A model generated the notes under the pieces. It made no database searches. It was not told the DNA's origin and saw only the letters and a list, made by a program, of their open reading frames with translations. The position numbers and the translations under genes are program-made. From Ascidiaceihabitans sp029251465 (GTDB lineage: Bacteria; Pseudomonadota; Alphaproteobacteria; Rhodobacterales; Rhodobacteraceae), in the NCBI RefSeq assembly GCF_042932805.1, contig NZ_CP170633.1:2666001-2730000 (forward strand): DNA of 64,000 bases, given 5' to 3'. This document shows positions 7,043-15,311 of the stretch, piece after piece. Each line of letters begins with the position of its first letter. Within the stretch, counting starts at the first letter, position 1.

Positions 7043-8008
7043 ATGATTGCAAAAGGTGTCACACTGCGTGGGCTCGAGGTTTTTGAAGCTTTGGCCAGCA
7101 GTGGATCAGTTGCGCAAACGGCCAAAATGACGGGACTCAGTCAGCCCGCCGTCAGCCAACAACTCAGCAAACTCGAGGACGCGCTGGCCACAGGACTGAT
7201 CGAACACAACCGTCGCCCCATGCGCTTGACGCCTGCTGGCCACAGCTTTTTGACGCGTGCAAAGTCGGCGTTGGCCGAGCTGCGCCTTGCGCACACCGAA
7301 CTGACGGTGATGGATCTGGCGCACCTCAAGGCGCTCAGCATCGGACTGATTGATGACTTTGACAACGACCTGACGCCGCGCCTTGCGACCATTCTGGCCG
7401 ACAGTTTGACGGGCTGTAAATTCAAACTGATCACCGCGCCCAGCCACGAAATCTCCAAGGCGATCGAGGACAAATCGCTGCACATGGCGATCTCTGCGAA
7501 CACCGGCACGATGATGGACGGCGTGCTGGAATACCCGATTGTGCGCGACCCGTTTATCTTGGTGGTGCCCAAAGGCACGGTCAGCAGCACCGCCGCTGCG
7601 ATGGCCGAGCTAAGCAAAATTCCGTTCATCCGTTACGATCAGGATCAGCTGATCAGCCGCCAGATCGAGGCGCATCTGAAACGCCAGAAACTGGATTTCC
7701 CGCACCGGTTCGAGGTCGGCAGCCACCTTGCCTTGATCGCAATGGTCGCGCGTGGGATCGGCTGGACCGTGACCACGCCGCTGGGCTACATGCGCGCCGA
7801 ACGCTTCCACAACGAGGTCGAGGCATTGCCCCTGCCCTTCAAGCCGTTCTCGCGCGAGATCACGCTGTATGCCAGCGCCGATTGGGCTGGCGATGTGCCC
7901 AATGACGTCGCCCAAACCATGCGCCGTTTGGTGCAGCGCCACATCATCGACCCCGCACTGGATCAATTGCCGTGGCTCGCAGGCGAGTTGCGGATTTTGG
8001 ACGCGTAA
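7043..8008 (+). CDS. LysR-family transcriptional regulator
   Basis: 321 residues. The helix-turn-helix spans about residues 18-55 (ASSGSVAQTAKMTGLSQPAVSQQ), followed by the linker helix and a typical periplasmic-binding-fold effector domain. ATG 7043 is chosen because ACAGGTGAAACC precedes it and the HTH then falls at the usual position; the open frame reaches back to 6962 without a better site. The target is not evident: neighbours are infA (divergent) and another LysR gene (convergent). The family regulates metabolic genes in response to small molecules. Confidence 0.88.
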   Translation: MIAKGVTLRGLEVFEALASSGSVAQTAKMTGLSQPAVSQQLSKLEDALATGLIEHNRRPMRLTPAGHSFLTRAKSALAELRLAHTELTVMDLAHLKALSIGLIDDFDNDLTPRLATILADSLTGCKFKLITAPSHEISKAIEDKSLHMAISANTGTMMDGVLEYPIVRDPFILVVPKGTVSSTAAAMAELSKIPFIRYDQDQLISRQIEAHLKRQKLDFPHRFEVGSHLALIAMVARGIGWTVTTPLGYMRAERFHNEVEALPLPFKPFSREITLYASADWAGDVPNDVAQTMRRLVQRHIIDPALDQLPWLAGELRILDA

Positions 8009-8033
8009 AGACGTCGGGCACTACCGGCAGCTT

Positions 8034-8900
8034 TCACGACAACTTTTCGGCCAGATGATCGAAAACCAATCTGATGCGTCGGCTGGTTTTCATTTCGCTG
8101 TGCGTGACCAGCCATGTCGGTATGCGAAAGCTCTCTAAATCGCTTAGGATGTGTTTGAAGTCGAAAAGCCCGTGCGCAATCCGTTCCGGCACAATGATCA
8201 TTCCCATTCCCCGACGTGCCATTTCCAAGGCCACCAGTTGCGACGACGAGGTTCTGCGAAAATTCGCTTTTGTGAGATCGAGCCCGGCAGGACGCAAGTA
8301 ATCCAGCATCCGCTCTGCATCGACATAACTGATAATCTGGTGGTCAGACACGTTGGCCACTGTCGGTTCACCCCATGCCCCAAGATAGGTGGGGCTGGCG
8401 TAGAATTGCATAACCTCGTCGCGCACACGCCGCATAAGCAAGTTGGGCTGATCAGGGCGTACGTGCCGGATCGCGATGTCAGCCTCACGTCGCACAAGGT
8501 CTCGCACGCTATTGTCGGCCACAACGTCGATTTCTAGCGCCGGGGCTTGCGTGCTGAGCGCGTCGAGGATGGGTGGCAAAACGTAGGCCGACATCAGTTC
8601 GGATGCGGTAATGCGCACCTGACCAGCGACTGATTGCGATTGCCCCGACGCCGCCAGCGAAACCATATTCGCGCCAACGGCCATTGCGCGCACATGGTCC
8701 AGCAACTCGATGCCGAATTGCGTCAACTCAACAGACCGGCGGGTGCGTTCAAACAACGTGACGCTGAGTGATTTCTCAAGCGCCGCGATCTGTCGGCTGA
8801 CTGTGGGTTGCGTCTGCCCAAGCGTCCGCGCCGCTGCAGAAAGGGACCCCTGATCTGCGACGGCAAGGAAAGTCTTTGCAAGATTCCAATCAAACGTCAC
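8034..8900 (-). CDS. LysR-family regulator divergent from an NAD(P)-binding protein
   Basis: 288 residues from GTG 8900, MTFDWNLAKTFLAVADQGSL onward. The HTH (about residues 18-50) contains AARTLGQTQPTVSRQIAALE. The substrate-binding domain is of the type often annotated as acting on its divergent neighbour. The frame continues upstream to 8939, but that longer start would place the perfect palindrome at 8909-8929 inside the coding region, so the GTG is preferred. It probably controls the oxidoreductase-like gene at 9033 and itself through that palindrome. Confidence 0.85.
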   Translation of the reverse strand: MTFDWNLAKTFLAVADQGSLSAAARTLGQTQPTVSRQIAALEKSLSVTLFERTRRSVELTQFGIELLDHVRAMAVGANMVSLAASGQSQSVAGQVRITASELMSAYVLPPILDALSTQAPALEIDVVADNSVRDLVRREADIAIRHVRPDQPNLLMRRVRDEVMQFYASPTYLGAWGEPTVANVSDHQIISYVDAERMLDYLRPAGLDLTKANFRRTSSSQLVALEMARRGMGMIIVPERIAHGLFDFKHILSDLESFRIPTWLVTHSEMKTSRRIRLVFDHLAEKLS

Positions 8901-8908
8901 GCGGCTAG

Positions 8909-8929
8909 AGTATGCAATAATTGCATACT
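8909..8929. promoter_or_regulatory. Perfect 21-bp palindrome, likely LysR operator
   Basis: Arm AGTATGCAAT, single central A, then the exact reverse complement. It lies in the divergent intergenic region, 9 bp from the GTG of the LysR gene and 104 bp from the start of the oxidoreductase-like gene. It contains the T-N11-A form typical of LysR recognition sites (TATGCAA...TTGCATA). Binding by the adjacent LysR protein is inference. Confidence 0.6.
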
Positions 8930-9032
8930 CGGACAACATGTTTGTTCAATTTACCTCGAATCCGCGCATAGGTTATTCTCTGGTGCAAAGACTGAGGGGG
9001 TCTATCCCACAGACACTGTTAGGAGAGAGAAT

Positions 9033-9659
9033 GTGAAGCTGGTGATTTTGGGTGCGAATGGGCGGACCGGACGGCATGTGGTACAAGAGGCGCGCGACCG
9101 AGGGGCAAACGTCACAGCGGTTGTGCGGTCCGATGCCAAGCGCCCCACGGTCAAGCATGACCAATTGCAGGTTGCTGTCGGTGATCCGTGTGACCCAGAA
9201 TTCTTGTCCAAAGTGTTTCGGGATCAAGACGCCGTAATTTCCACGCTTGGTGGTCGCACTCCGACAAAAAAGGCGACGTCAATCTATTGGAAATCAGCGG
9301 ATGCGATTGTCGAGGCCGCTTGGGATACTGGCCTGCAAAAAATCGCCGTGACCTCAAGTGCGCTTCTCTTTCCGCCGCAACGGTTGATCGACAGGGTTCT
9401 TACAATCCTCGTGCACAATATCGTTCAAAGTGCCACGCGTATGGAGCAGAAATTGTGCAACGCAAACCTCGATGTGAGTGTCGCGCGGTGCGGTTTCCTG
9501 CACGACGCCGAGGAAACAAGATATCGCGCCGAACGTGGCGTGCTGCCAAAGGACGGCTCGTCTGTTTCGCGCATTGCTCTTGCCCGGTTTCTTGTCGATC
9601 AAATCCATACCCCCTGCTCAGGCTGTCAGGTTTACGGCGTATCAGGGCCGACAGCATAA
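9033..9659 (+). CDS. NAD(P)-binding SDR/NmrA-like protein
   Basis: 208 residues from GTG 9033, which follows AGGAGAGAGAAT. The N-terminus MKLVILGANGRTGRHVVQEA carries the GxxGxxG dinucleotide-binding turn, and GDPCDPEFLSKVFRDQDAVI is the matching Asp-rich second strand of atypical short-chain dehydrogenases (NmrA/flavin-reductase-like). There is no classical YxxxK catalytic pair where expected, so it may be a reductase of the BLVRB type or a redox sensor. It is divergent from, and probably controlled by, the LysR gene at 8900. Substrate unknown. Confidence 0.8.
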   Translation: MKLVILGANGRTGRHVVQEARDRGANVTAVVRSDAKRPTVKHDQLQVAVGDPCDPEFLSKVFRDQDAVISTLGGRTPTKKATSIYWKSADAIVEAAWDTGLQKIAVTSSALLFPPQRLIDRVLTILVHNIVQSATRMEQKLCNANLDVSVARCGFLHDAEETRYRAERGVLPKDGSSVSRIALARFLVDQIHTPCSGCQVYGVSGPTA

Positions 9660-9756
9660 CGGTGATTGCAGCGATTTTGGAAAACGTCGTTTCTCTCCCT
9701 AGCGTAATCCTCTTTTGTGGTGTGAGTGGTCCCGGGTCGGTCTGGTCTGGATCGGG

Positions 9757-9996
9757 TCAGTTTTCCAAAAGCTCGATGCGGTAGCCGTCGGGGTCAGCGA
9801 TATGGGCCAGCGTGTATTTGCGGCACTCGCCGTATCCCATGAAGACGGCTGTGAACTTGGCATCTGGATAGGTTTCGCGGCCAAGCTCGGTCATGCCGAG
9901 CAGGTCACGATAAAAACCAACCGATTGCTCCAGATCGCGCACGCGCAACATGGTGAATAGCAATCGGTTGGGGGCAATTTTAGGCGAAACTGGCAT
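9757..9996 (-). pseudogene. Glyoxalase I-like gene with in-frame central deletion
   Basis: 79 residues. The first half (MLRVRDLEQSVGFYRDLLGM, then KFTAVFMGYGE) matches the start of lactoylglutathione lyase, and the last part (IADPDGYRIELLEN) matches its very end. About 50 residues between them are missing, judged from the family length of about 130, with the reading frame kept. The lost segment would hold two of the four metal ligands, and the first ligand position (HTMLRV in the family) is Phe here (LLFTMLRV). It should not be an active glyoxalase. It is probably a decaying gene, although the frame is intact. It lies next to an NTF2-like gene. Confidence 0.75.
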
Positions 9997-10045
9997 AGGT
10001 GTTTTCCAAAATGTTTAGGTCTGGCAATTGGGCGAGCGTCGCGTG

Positions 10046-10435
10046 TCAGTTTCCGGAATGTGTGTCGTAGACCTTGCCGCTGATCTTCCATGCGCCATCG
10101 TGTTTGTAGAGCACGAAGAAATCGGTGAAGCGGTTGCCAAGCCAGTTCACGAACTCGACCTTGGCAGCCGCTGCCGGACCCGAGATGTCGATCCACGCGA
10201 TCTGATGCTCGACGTCGCCAGAGGGGCCCCCGGCTTGGACCGCATCGCGAAAACTGTCCGCGTCCATGTTGTAGAACGTGCCACCCATTGATCCAACGAT
10301 ATGCGCGTGATCGTAAAATGCAGTGCGAATATGGGCCCCATCACCGGTTGTGGCGCTGTCGATATAAGGCTTAAGGGCGTCTGCGACGGCCCTAATGTCT
10401 GCAAAACTCTCGGCGTCTGATTTTGATACTGGCAT
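10046..10435 (-). CDS. NTF2-like (lumazine-binding type) protein
   Basis: 129 residues, MPVSKSDAESFADIRAVADA onward, behind GGAGGCACATC. The sequence pattern (helical start; AFYDHAHIVGSMGG; a long beta-rich stretch ending FFVLYKHDGAWKISGKVYDT) is that of the putative lumazine-binding branch of the NTF2/SnoaL fold. Members are small cone-shaped proteins that bind or isomerise small molecules; the ligand cannot be predicted. It is divergent from the LysR gene at 10605, with an operator-like inverted repeat between them, so that regulator is the likely controller. Confidence 0.8.
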   Translation of the reverse strand: MPVSKSDAESFADIRAVADALKPYIDSATTGDGAHIRTAFYDHAHIVGSMGGTFYNMDADSFRDAVQAGGPSGDVEHQIAWIDISGPAAAAKVEFVNWLGNRFTDFFVLYKHDGAWKISGKVYDTHSGN

Positions 10436-10534
10436 GATGTGCCTCCAATGGTTCAGGTAAGTTGGATCTTTAGGCTGGGCGGGTGTCCTCGCTGACCTAG
10501 AAGGAACAGATAGACCATCCTGATAAATCTTTTG

Positions 10535-10551
10535 GGTATGGATTTAATACC
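10535..10551. promoter_or_regulatory. Inverted repeat between divergent LysR and NTF2-like genes
   Basis: GGTAT-N7-ATACC, 54 bp before the LysR start. A second pair, TGATA (10521-10525) and TATCA (10552-10556), flanks it asymmetrically. The position and T-N11-A-like shape fit a LysR site, but the short arms make this tentative. Confidence 0.4.
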
Positions 10552-10604
10552 TATCAAGTATGGCTATGATGACGGACATAAACGCCAACCCAACGAGAGA
10601 GCCC

Positions 10605-11492
10605 ATGGATCTGAACCTCAAACGCGTGCGCTATTTCCTGGCACTCGCGCAAACCCTCAACATCTCTCAGGCCGCGCGAAAACTGGGCATGTCCCAACCC
10701 GCTTTGACAAAGGCTGTCCAGCGGCTCGAGGAAGAGGTCGGCGGCCAATTGATCCGTCGCGAAGGTCGCCACACGCATCTGACGCAATTGGGCTCGTCCC
10801 TGATCGGCCTCTTCGAAAGCCTTGTCACCAACGCAAATTACATCGAGCAAACAGCGCAATCCCTGGTGAGCGGAGAAAACCCCGTTCTGCGCATTGGTGT
10901 GATGTGCAGTGTTGGACCAAGTCCGATTGCCGGCTTTCTTGCCGAACACCAGCAGGCCCATCCGAAACTCGAAATCCAGCTACAAGATTACACCCGCTCC
11001 GAAATCGCGCCGGCATTGCTAGAAGGACGCATTGATCTCGCCATTCTTGGGGCCACAGTTAAGGATGAAACGCGGTTTCGCTATGCCCGCCTGTACAACG
11101 AAACCATGGTTGTAGCGTGCGCTGCGGACGACCCACTGGCAGGGCGCACGTCTGTTGGTCTAAAGGACGTAGCACGCCGGCCCTATCTGGACCGATCACA
11201 ATGTGAATTTCGACACCTCTTTCTGAGTGCATCGCAGCGAATCGGATTTGTCCCCAAACTTTTCGCGCGCAGTGACAACGAAGACTGGATTCAAAACATG
11301 ATCCAAGCAGGGGCGGGCGTCGCGATTGTTCCCGATCGATGGGTCACGTTGCCCGGAATAACAAAGATCAAACTGAAAGATCCAAAACTAGTGCGCACGG
11401 TGTCGGTTGCGACGACAATTGGGCGCGCAGACAATTCCTCCTTGCAGGCGATTCTACAGGCCCTACGACAGTTCAATTGGGCGTCATCCTGA
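10605..11492 (+). CDS. LysR-family transcriptional regulator
   Basis: 295 residues from ATG 10605 (MDLNLKRVRYFLALAQTLNI). The HTH contains ISQAARKLGMSQPALTKAVQ, followed by a standard LysR effector domain. The start was chosen because GAGAG precedes it and the family begins at this point; the frame is open to 10560. It is divergent from the NTF2-like gene and the glyoxalase remnant, the likely targets. The substrate-binding half resembles CynR/GltC-like members without a clear specialisation. Confidence 0.88.
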   Translation: MDLNLKRVRYFLALAQTLNISQAARKLGMSQPALTKAVQRLEEEVGGQLIRREGRHTHLTQLGSSLIGLFESLVTNANYIEQTAQSLVSGENPVLRIGVMCSVGPSPIAGFLAEHQQAHPKLEIQLQDYTRSEIAPALLEGRIDLAILGATVKDETRFRYARLYNETMVVACAADDPLAGRTSVGLKDVARRPYLDRSQCEFRHLFLSASQRIGFVPKLFARSDNEDWIQNMIQAGAGVAIVPDRWVTLPGITKIKLKDPKLVRTVSVATTIGRADNSSLQAILQALRQFNWASS

Positions 11493-11612
11493 TAAGTTTT
11501 GGGTGGGCAATCACGGACAACTTTTGATTGCTCCAAACAGGCTTGCAGCGGTTACGTGTTTGATCTCGCTCCATCGAGCGGTGGACAGGCCGGACGTATC
11601 CGGCCCGCGCCT

Positions 11613-12089
11613 TTAGTCAGATTTATGATCCATGGATCCGTGGGTGCCTTTGCGTTCGTTATCCACCGGAATTTCGATCACAACGTCGCCCGCATTTTCG
11701 AATATTAACGTGACCTCAACCGTCTCGCCCTGCACCAGTGGTCCGTTCAAACCCATCAGCATGACGTGGTCGCCGCCGCGCTGCATCATGTGCGCACCAC
11801 CCGCAGGAATAACGATGCCGCCTTCGATCTGGGTCATCTGCATGACGCCTTCGCCCTTGTCGATGTGGGTGTGCAATTCGACCCGTTTGGCAGCATCAGA
11901 TCGCACCCCGATCAGCCGGTCGTCCGTGTCTGTGTGGTTCTCGATCATCATGAACGCAGCCCCGGCTTTGGCCGCAGGCGACGCGGCCCGCGCGTAGGGG
12001 TCCTTGGCCATGATGCCGTCCGCAAAAGCGCTCGTAGCAAGCATGATCGTTCCGGCCATGGCCGCGGTGAATGTGGTTTTGAAAGACAT
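11613..12089 (-). CDS. Periplasmic copper chaperone PCu(A)C
   Basis: 158 residues with a Sec signal peptide (about 1-23, ending AFADG). The PCuAC domain shows the copper ligands: His73/His75 and Met83/Met85 in HTHIDKGEGVMQM, then GGAHMMQRGGDHVMLM with His108 and Met110. These proteins carry Cu(I) in the periplasm and help build the CuA centre of cytochrome c oxidase. A His/Met tail (GTHGSMDHKSD) may add another site. It lies 48 bp after the DUF2946-like gene, on the same strand, likely co-transcribed. Confidence 0.92.
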   Translation of the reverse strand: MSFKTTFTAAMAGTIMLATSAFADGIMAKDPYARAASPAAKAGAAFMMIENHTDTDDRLIGVRSDAAKRVELHTHIDKGEGVMQMTQIEGGIVIPAGGAHMMQRGGDHVMLMGLNGPLVQGETVEVTLIFENAGDVVIEIPVDNERKGTHGSMDHKSD

Positions 12090-12137
12090 GTGTTCTGCCC
12101 TTTGTCTGAGTGGTTTTGATTTGGGATCGGATCGAAA

Positions 12138-12482
12138 TCAAACCAACGCAGGCGGTGCCCGAGACAAGTAGGCAACCGCGCGTTGCTGGGCATAAATCGC
12201 CTGGGTAGCTGGCCGCGGAACCGCCCATTCAGACAAGCGTGCCGCCAGCGTGACAGGCGCGTCGTGGACCGCAATCAGCGACAGGGTGCAGTCGGGGCAA
12301 ATATGCGGGGCAGCTGTCGGCGCACCGGTGTCGTCCATGTAAACAACGGTTGTGCCGCTGCCCGTACACAGCACCATCTGACCCGTAGCGGGGGCGGATC
12401 CACGCGCCACAGCCATGCTTTGCCCCGTCAGGGCCAGCACAAAGGCCAAGCAAATGGCGACAAAACTGCGGTGCGTCTTCAT
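12138..12482 (-). CDS. DUF2946-like exported protein
   Basis: 114 residues with an N-terminal signal peptide (about 1-25, core FVAICLAFVLALTGQSMA), a single CPDC motif in APHICPDCTLSL, and a tail ending LSRAPPALV. The layout (signal, CPxC, terminal R-x-PP) is that of DUF2946 proteins, which often accompany copper-handling genes. It precedes the PCuAC gene. A role in copper uptake or cytochrome oxidase metallation is inferred only from the motif and the neighbour. Confidence 0.65.
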   Translation of the reverse strand: MKTHRSFVAICLAFVLALTGQSMAVARGSAPATGQMVLCTGSGTTVVYMDDTGAPTAAPHICPDCTLSLIAVHDAPVTLAARLSEWAVPRPATQAIYAQQRAVAYLSRAPPALV

Positions 12483-12533
12483 GGGTCCAAACTACCCCGT
12501 GCCATCCAGCACTTCAACTGCGACATGAACGAC

Positions 12534-12559
12534 AAAACCCCGCCTGTTGCCAGACGAGG
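12534..12559 (-). terminator. Rho-independent terminator of rpmB
   Basis: On the minus strand: CCTCGTCTG, loop GCAA, CAGGCGGGG, then TTTT. This is a 9-bp stem with two G-U pairs and a GNRA loop, followed by a short U-run. It begins 31 bp after the rpmB stop codon. Confidence 0.75.
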
Positions 12560-12589
12560 TCTAAAATCTTCGTGATCAAGTGATCAGGC

Positions 12590-12880
12590 TTAAGCGGCGG
12601 CTGCCAGCGCTTTTGCGATCTCTTTTTTCACTTTCAACGCGCTGTCAGACAGCTCGTCTACTTTGGCTTTGGCCATGAAGCCGTCCAAACCACCGCGGTG
12701 GTCAACGGTGCGCAAAGCAGCCGCAGAGATACGGAACTTGATGCCGCGACCCAGAACTTCGGACTGCAAAGTCACATCGTTCAGGTTCGGCAAGAACCGA
12801 CGCTTTGTTTTGTTGTTCGCATGGCTGACATTGTTGCCAGACATGGGGCCTTTACCGGTCAATTCGCAACGACGCGACAT
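12590..12880 (-). CDS. rpmB: 50S ribosomal protein L28
   Basis: 96 residues, MSRRCELTGKGPMSGNNVSH onward, with the conserved NKTKRRFLPNL segment and the alphaproteobacterial long C-terminal half (RISAAALRTVDHRGGLDGFM). It is a component of the large ribosomal subunit. The ATG at 12880 follows AAAGGATGATCCC. It is monocistronic, with its own terminator at 12534-12559. The only Cys is in the N-terminal RRCELTG, so this is the zinc-free form. Confidence 0.97.
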   Translation of the reverse strand: MSRRCELTGKGPMSGNNVSHANNKTKRRFLPNLNDVTLQSEVLGRGIKFRISAAALRTVDHRGGLDGFMAKAKVDELSDSALKVKKEIAKALAAAA

Positions 12881-13130
12881 GGGATCATCCTTTTGCTACA
12901 GTCACAACCAAAGCGGTCTTTGGATAATGACAAAGGGCGCAGCCACGGCCGTGCCCGGAAATTCGTTCGCTCGACTTAGGGGGAATCGCACAGGTGGTCA
13001 ACCCGAATTGCACCCTTTTGCATCCCTCATCCGTGCAAAAAGGCCGTAACGGAACATCGCATGCCCGCTTGCCCCTGTATACCCTAGGGTGCCACGCTAC
13101 ATCTAGACGCAAATTGAAGGAGCTCCACCA

Positions 13131-14231
13131 ATGTCGACAACAGGTTTTGACCTTATCGTGAACCGTTCGGATTTGACGCAAACGCAAGTCGTCGAGACGG
13201 CGTTTTCAGGCACATTGGCCGAGGGAACTTGCCTGTTGCGCATCGACCGTTTTGCGCTGACAGCCAACAATATCACCTACGCGGTTGCGCCCGACGCCAT
13301 GGGGTACTGGAACTTTTTCCCCAGCGAACAGGACGGTTTTGGCCGCGTACCGGTGTGGGGCTACGCCCAAGTCATCGCCTCGGCCCACCCCCAAGTCATC
13401 AAGGGCACCCGCGTCTATGGCTACTTGCCGATGTCCACGCATCTGTTGATCCAGCCGGGCCAAGTCAACGCGTTTTCGATGATGGATGTGACGCCGCACC
13501 GCCAAGAAATGTCGGCGATTTACAACCAATACAGCTTTACCAGTCACGACCCCGCCTACGCGCCTGACCGCGAGGGTCTGATCAGTCTGTTTCGCCCGTT
13601 GTTTACCACCTCGTTCTTGCTGGACGATTGGCACCGGCGCGAAAACTGCTTTGGGGCGAACACACTTGTGCTGTCCAGCGCCTCTAGCAAAACCGCGCTC
13701 GGAATGGCGTTTTTGATGGCGCGCAACAAGCCCGAGGGGCTGACGATTGTTGGCCTGACCAGCCCCGGTAACGTGTCGTTCACGCAAAATCTGGGCTGCT
13801 ACGATTCTGTGCTGACTTACGCCGATCTTGAAACGCTGCCCCAAACCAAAACCGCGTTTGTGGACATGGCTGGTGACGCGGAATTATTGCGCCGCATCCA
13901 CGCGCATTTCGACGACAATCTGACCAGCAGCTGCCGCGTTGGGCTGACCCACTGGCAATCAACGTCAAATTTTGTCGACGGGCTAAAAGGCGGGCCAAAA
14001 CCTGCGTTCTTTTTCGCCCCTACCTACGCCCAAGAGCGGATCAAAGACTGGGGCCCGCAGGATTTCCAGAAACGTGTGGGCGAAGCATCGGCTGCATTCT
14101 ATCAAGACGCCGCAAAATGGGTTCAGATCAGCGAAACAGCGGGGCCAGAGGCGGTCACCGCATCCTACCTCGAAATGCTCGCTGGGCGCATTGATCCGGC
14201 CAAAGGGCACATCCTGTCGATGCACACCTGA
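13131..14231 (+). CDS. DUF2855 family protein
   Basis: 366 residues behind a strong GAAGGAGCTCCACC site. The N-terminal part (LLRIDRFALTANNITYAVAP) looks like the GroES-like domain of medium-chain dehydrogenases, and the middle (NTLVLSSASSKTALGMAFLM, then GLTSPGNVSF) like a degenerate dinucleotide-binding fold. Both are features of DUF2855. The usual Cys/His zinc ligands of MDR enzymes are not obvious. Function is unknown; an oxidoreductase or dehydrogenase-like role is likely from the fold. It is convergent with meaB and probably monocistronic. Confidence 0.8.
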   Translation: MSTTGFDLIVNRSDLTQTQVVETAFSGTLAEGTCLLRIDRFALTANNITYAVAPDAMGYWNFFPSEQDGFGRVPVWGYAQVIASAHPQVIKGTRVYGYLPMSTHLLIQPGQVNAFSMMDVTPHRQEMSAIYNQYSFTSHDPAYAPDREGLISLFRPLFTTSFLLDDWHRRENCFGANTLVLSSASSKTALGMAFLMARNKPEGLTIVGLTSPGNVSFTQNLGCYDSVLTYADLETLPQTKTAFVDMAGDAELLRRIHAHFDDNLTSSCRVGLTHWQSTSNFVDGLKGGPKPAFFFAPTYAQERIKDWGPQDFQKRVGEASAAFYQDAAKWVQISETAGPEAVTASYLEMLAGRIDPAKGHILSMHT

Positions 14232-14233
14232 CG

Positions 14234-15205
14234 TCAATCGCGCAGCGCGGCCAACATCTGCGTCGCGGCCACAGCGGGGTCTAATTCCCCCGTCGCTACC
14301 TGATCGCCCAAGGCTTGCATCGTAGTGCGCATTTGCGGTTGATCCAGTTGTGCCAACAACGCCGCACGCACGTCTTGTTCAAACCAGTATTGCGCCTGCG
14401 TGGCCCGCGTTGTGTCGAAAAACCCGTTCTCGACACGCCAGGTGTTCAGCTCTTGCAGTGTCTCCCACGCGGCCTGCAAACCGTCTTCTTCCAAGGCTGA
14501 AACCGTTGTTGCCATTGGAAACCCATCAGGGTCTTGGGGTCGTTTGCGCATCAGCCGCAAGGCACCGGAATAATCCGCGCAGGTGCGCATCGCCGCGTGT
14601 TTCAGATCGCCGTCTGCCTTGTTCACAAGGATCACGTCGGCCATTTCCATGATCCCACGTTTGACGCCCTGCAATTCATCCCCGCCCGCAGGGGCCAGCA
14701 GCAGCAAAAACAAATCCGCCATCTGCGCGACAACCGTTTCGGACTGCCCGACGCCCACGGTTTCGATCAGCACAACGTCAAATCCTGCACCTTCGCACAG
14801 GGCCACTGCCTCGCGGGTGCGGCGCGCCACGCCGCCCAAATGCGTCTGGCTGGGCGACGGACGGATGAACGCGTTGGGATCACGGCTGAGCCGATCCATG
14901 CGGGTTTTGTCGCCCAAGATCGAACCACCCGAGCGCGCCGACGATGGATCAACCGCCAGCACTGCGACGCGCAACCCCTGCGCCGTCAGCATCATTCCAA
15001 AGCTTTCGATGAACGTCGATTTGCCCACGCCTGGCGTGCCAGACAGACCGATCCGCAACGCTTGGCGGTCTTTGGGCAGCTTGCCCAGCAGCGCCGCCGT
15101 CTGCGCACGATGATCCGCGCGCGTGCTTTCCACCAGCGTGATCGCCCGCGCCAAAGCCCGCCGTTCGCCTGTCATCAGACGGGATGCAAGATCGTCCAAG
15201 TCCAT
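14234..15205 (-). CDS. meaB: Methylmalonyl-CoA mutase-associated GTPase MeaB
   Basis: 323 residues. The P-loop is GTPGVGKST (residues 56-64). It is followed by VAVLAVDPSSARSGGSILGD (switch I), IETVGVGQSE (switch II), LVNKAD (base specificity) and a C-terminal helical dimerisation arm. MeaB-type G3E GTPases load and protect the cobalamin cofactor of methylmalonyl-CoA mutase. No mutase gene lies nearby. The ATG at 15205 follows AAAAGGTGATCACG. The open frame runs 87 codons further upstream into the divergent hrpB gene, but that part has no family match and lacks a better start. Confidence 0.93.
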   Translation of the reverse strand: MDLDDLASRLMTGERRALARAITLVESTRADHRAQTAALLGKLPKDRQALRIGLSGTPGVGKSTFIESFGMMLTAQGLRVAVLAVDPSSARSGGSILGDKTRMDRLSRDPNAFIRPSPSQTHLGGVARRTREAVALCEGAGFDVVLIETVGVGQSETVVAQMADLFLLLLAPAGGDELQGVKRGIMEMADVILVNKADGDLKHAAMRTCADYSGALRLMRKRPQDPDGFPMATTVSALEEDGLQAAWETLQELNTWRVENGFFDTTRATQAQYWFEQDVRAALLAQLDQPQMRTTMQALGDQVATGELDPAVAATQMLAALRD

Positions 15206-15311
15206 CGTGATCACCTTTTGCCGTTTGCATTGGTTGTCTTGTAGCGCGCCTAAAATGTCTAGTGTGTGGTTGGGCTTGGCCTCTGCGACGCTTTGACAGA
15301 TAAGACAAGGC

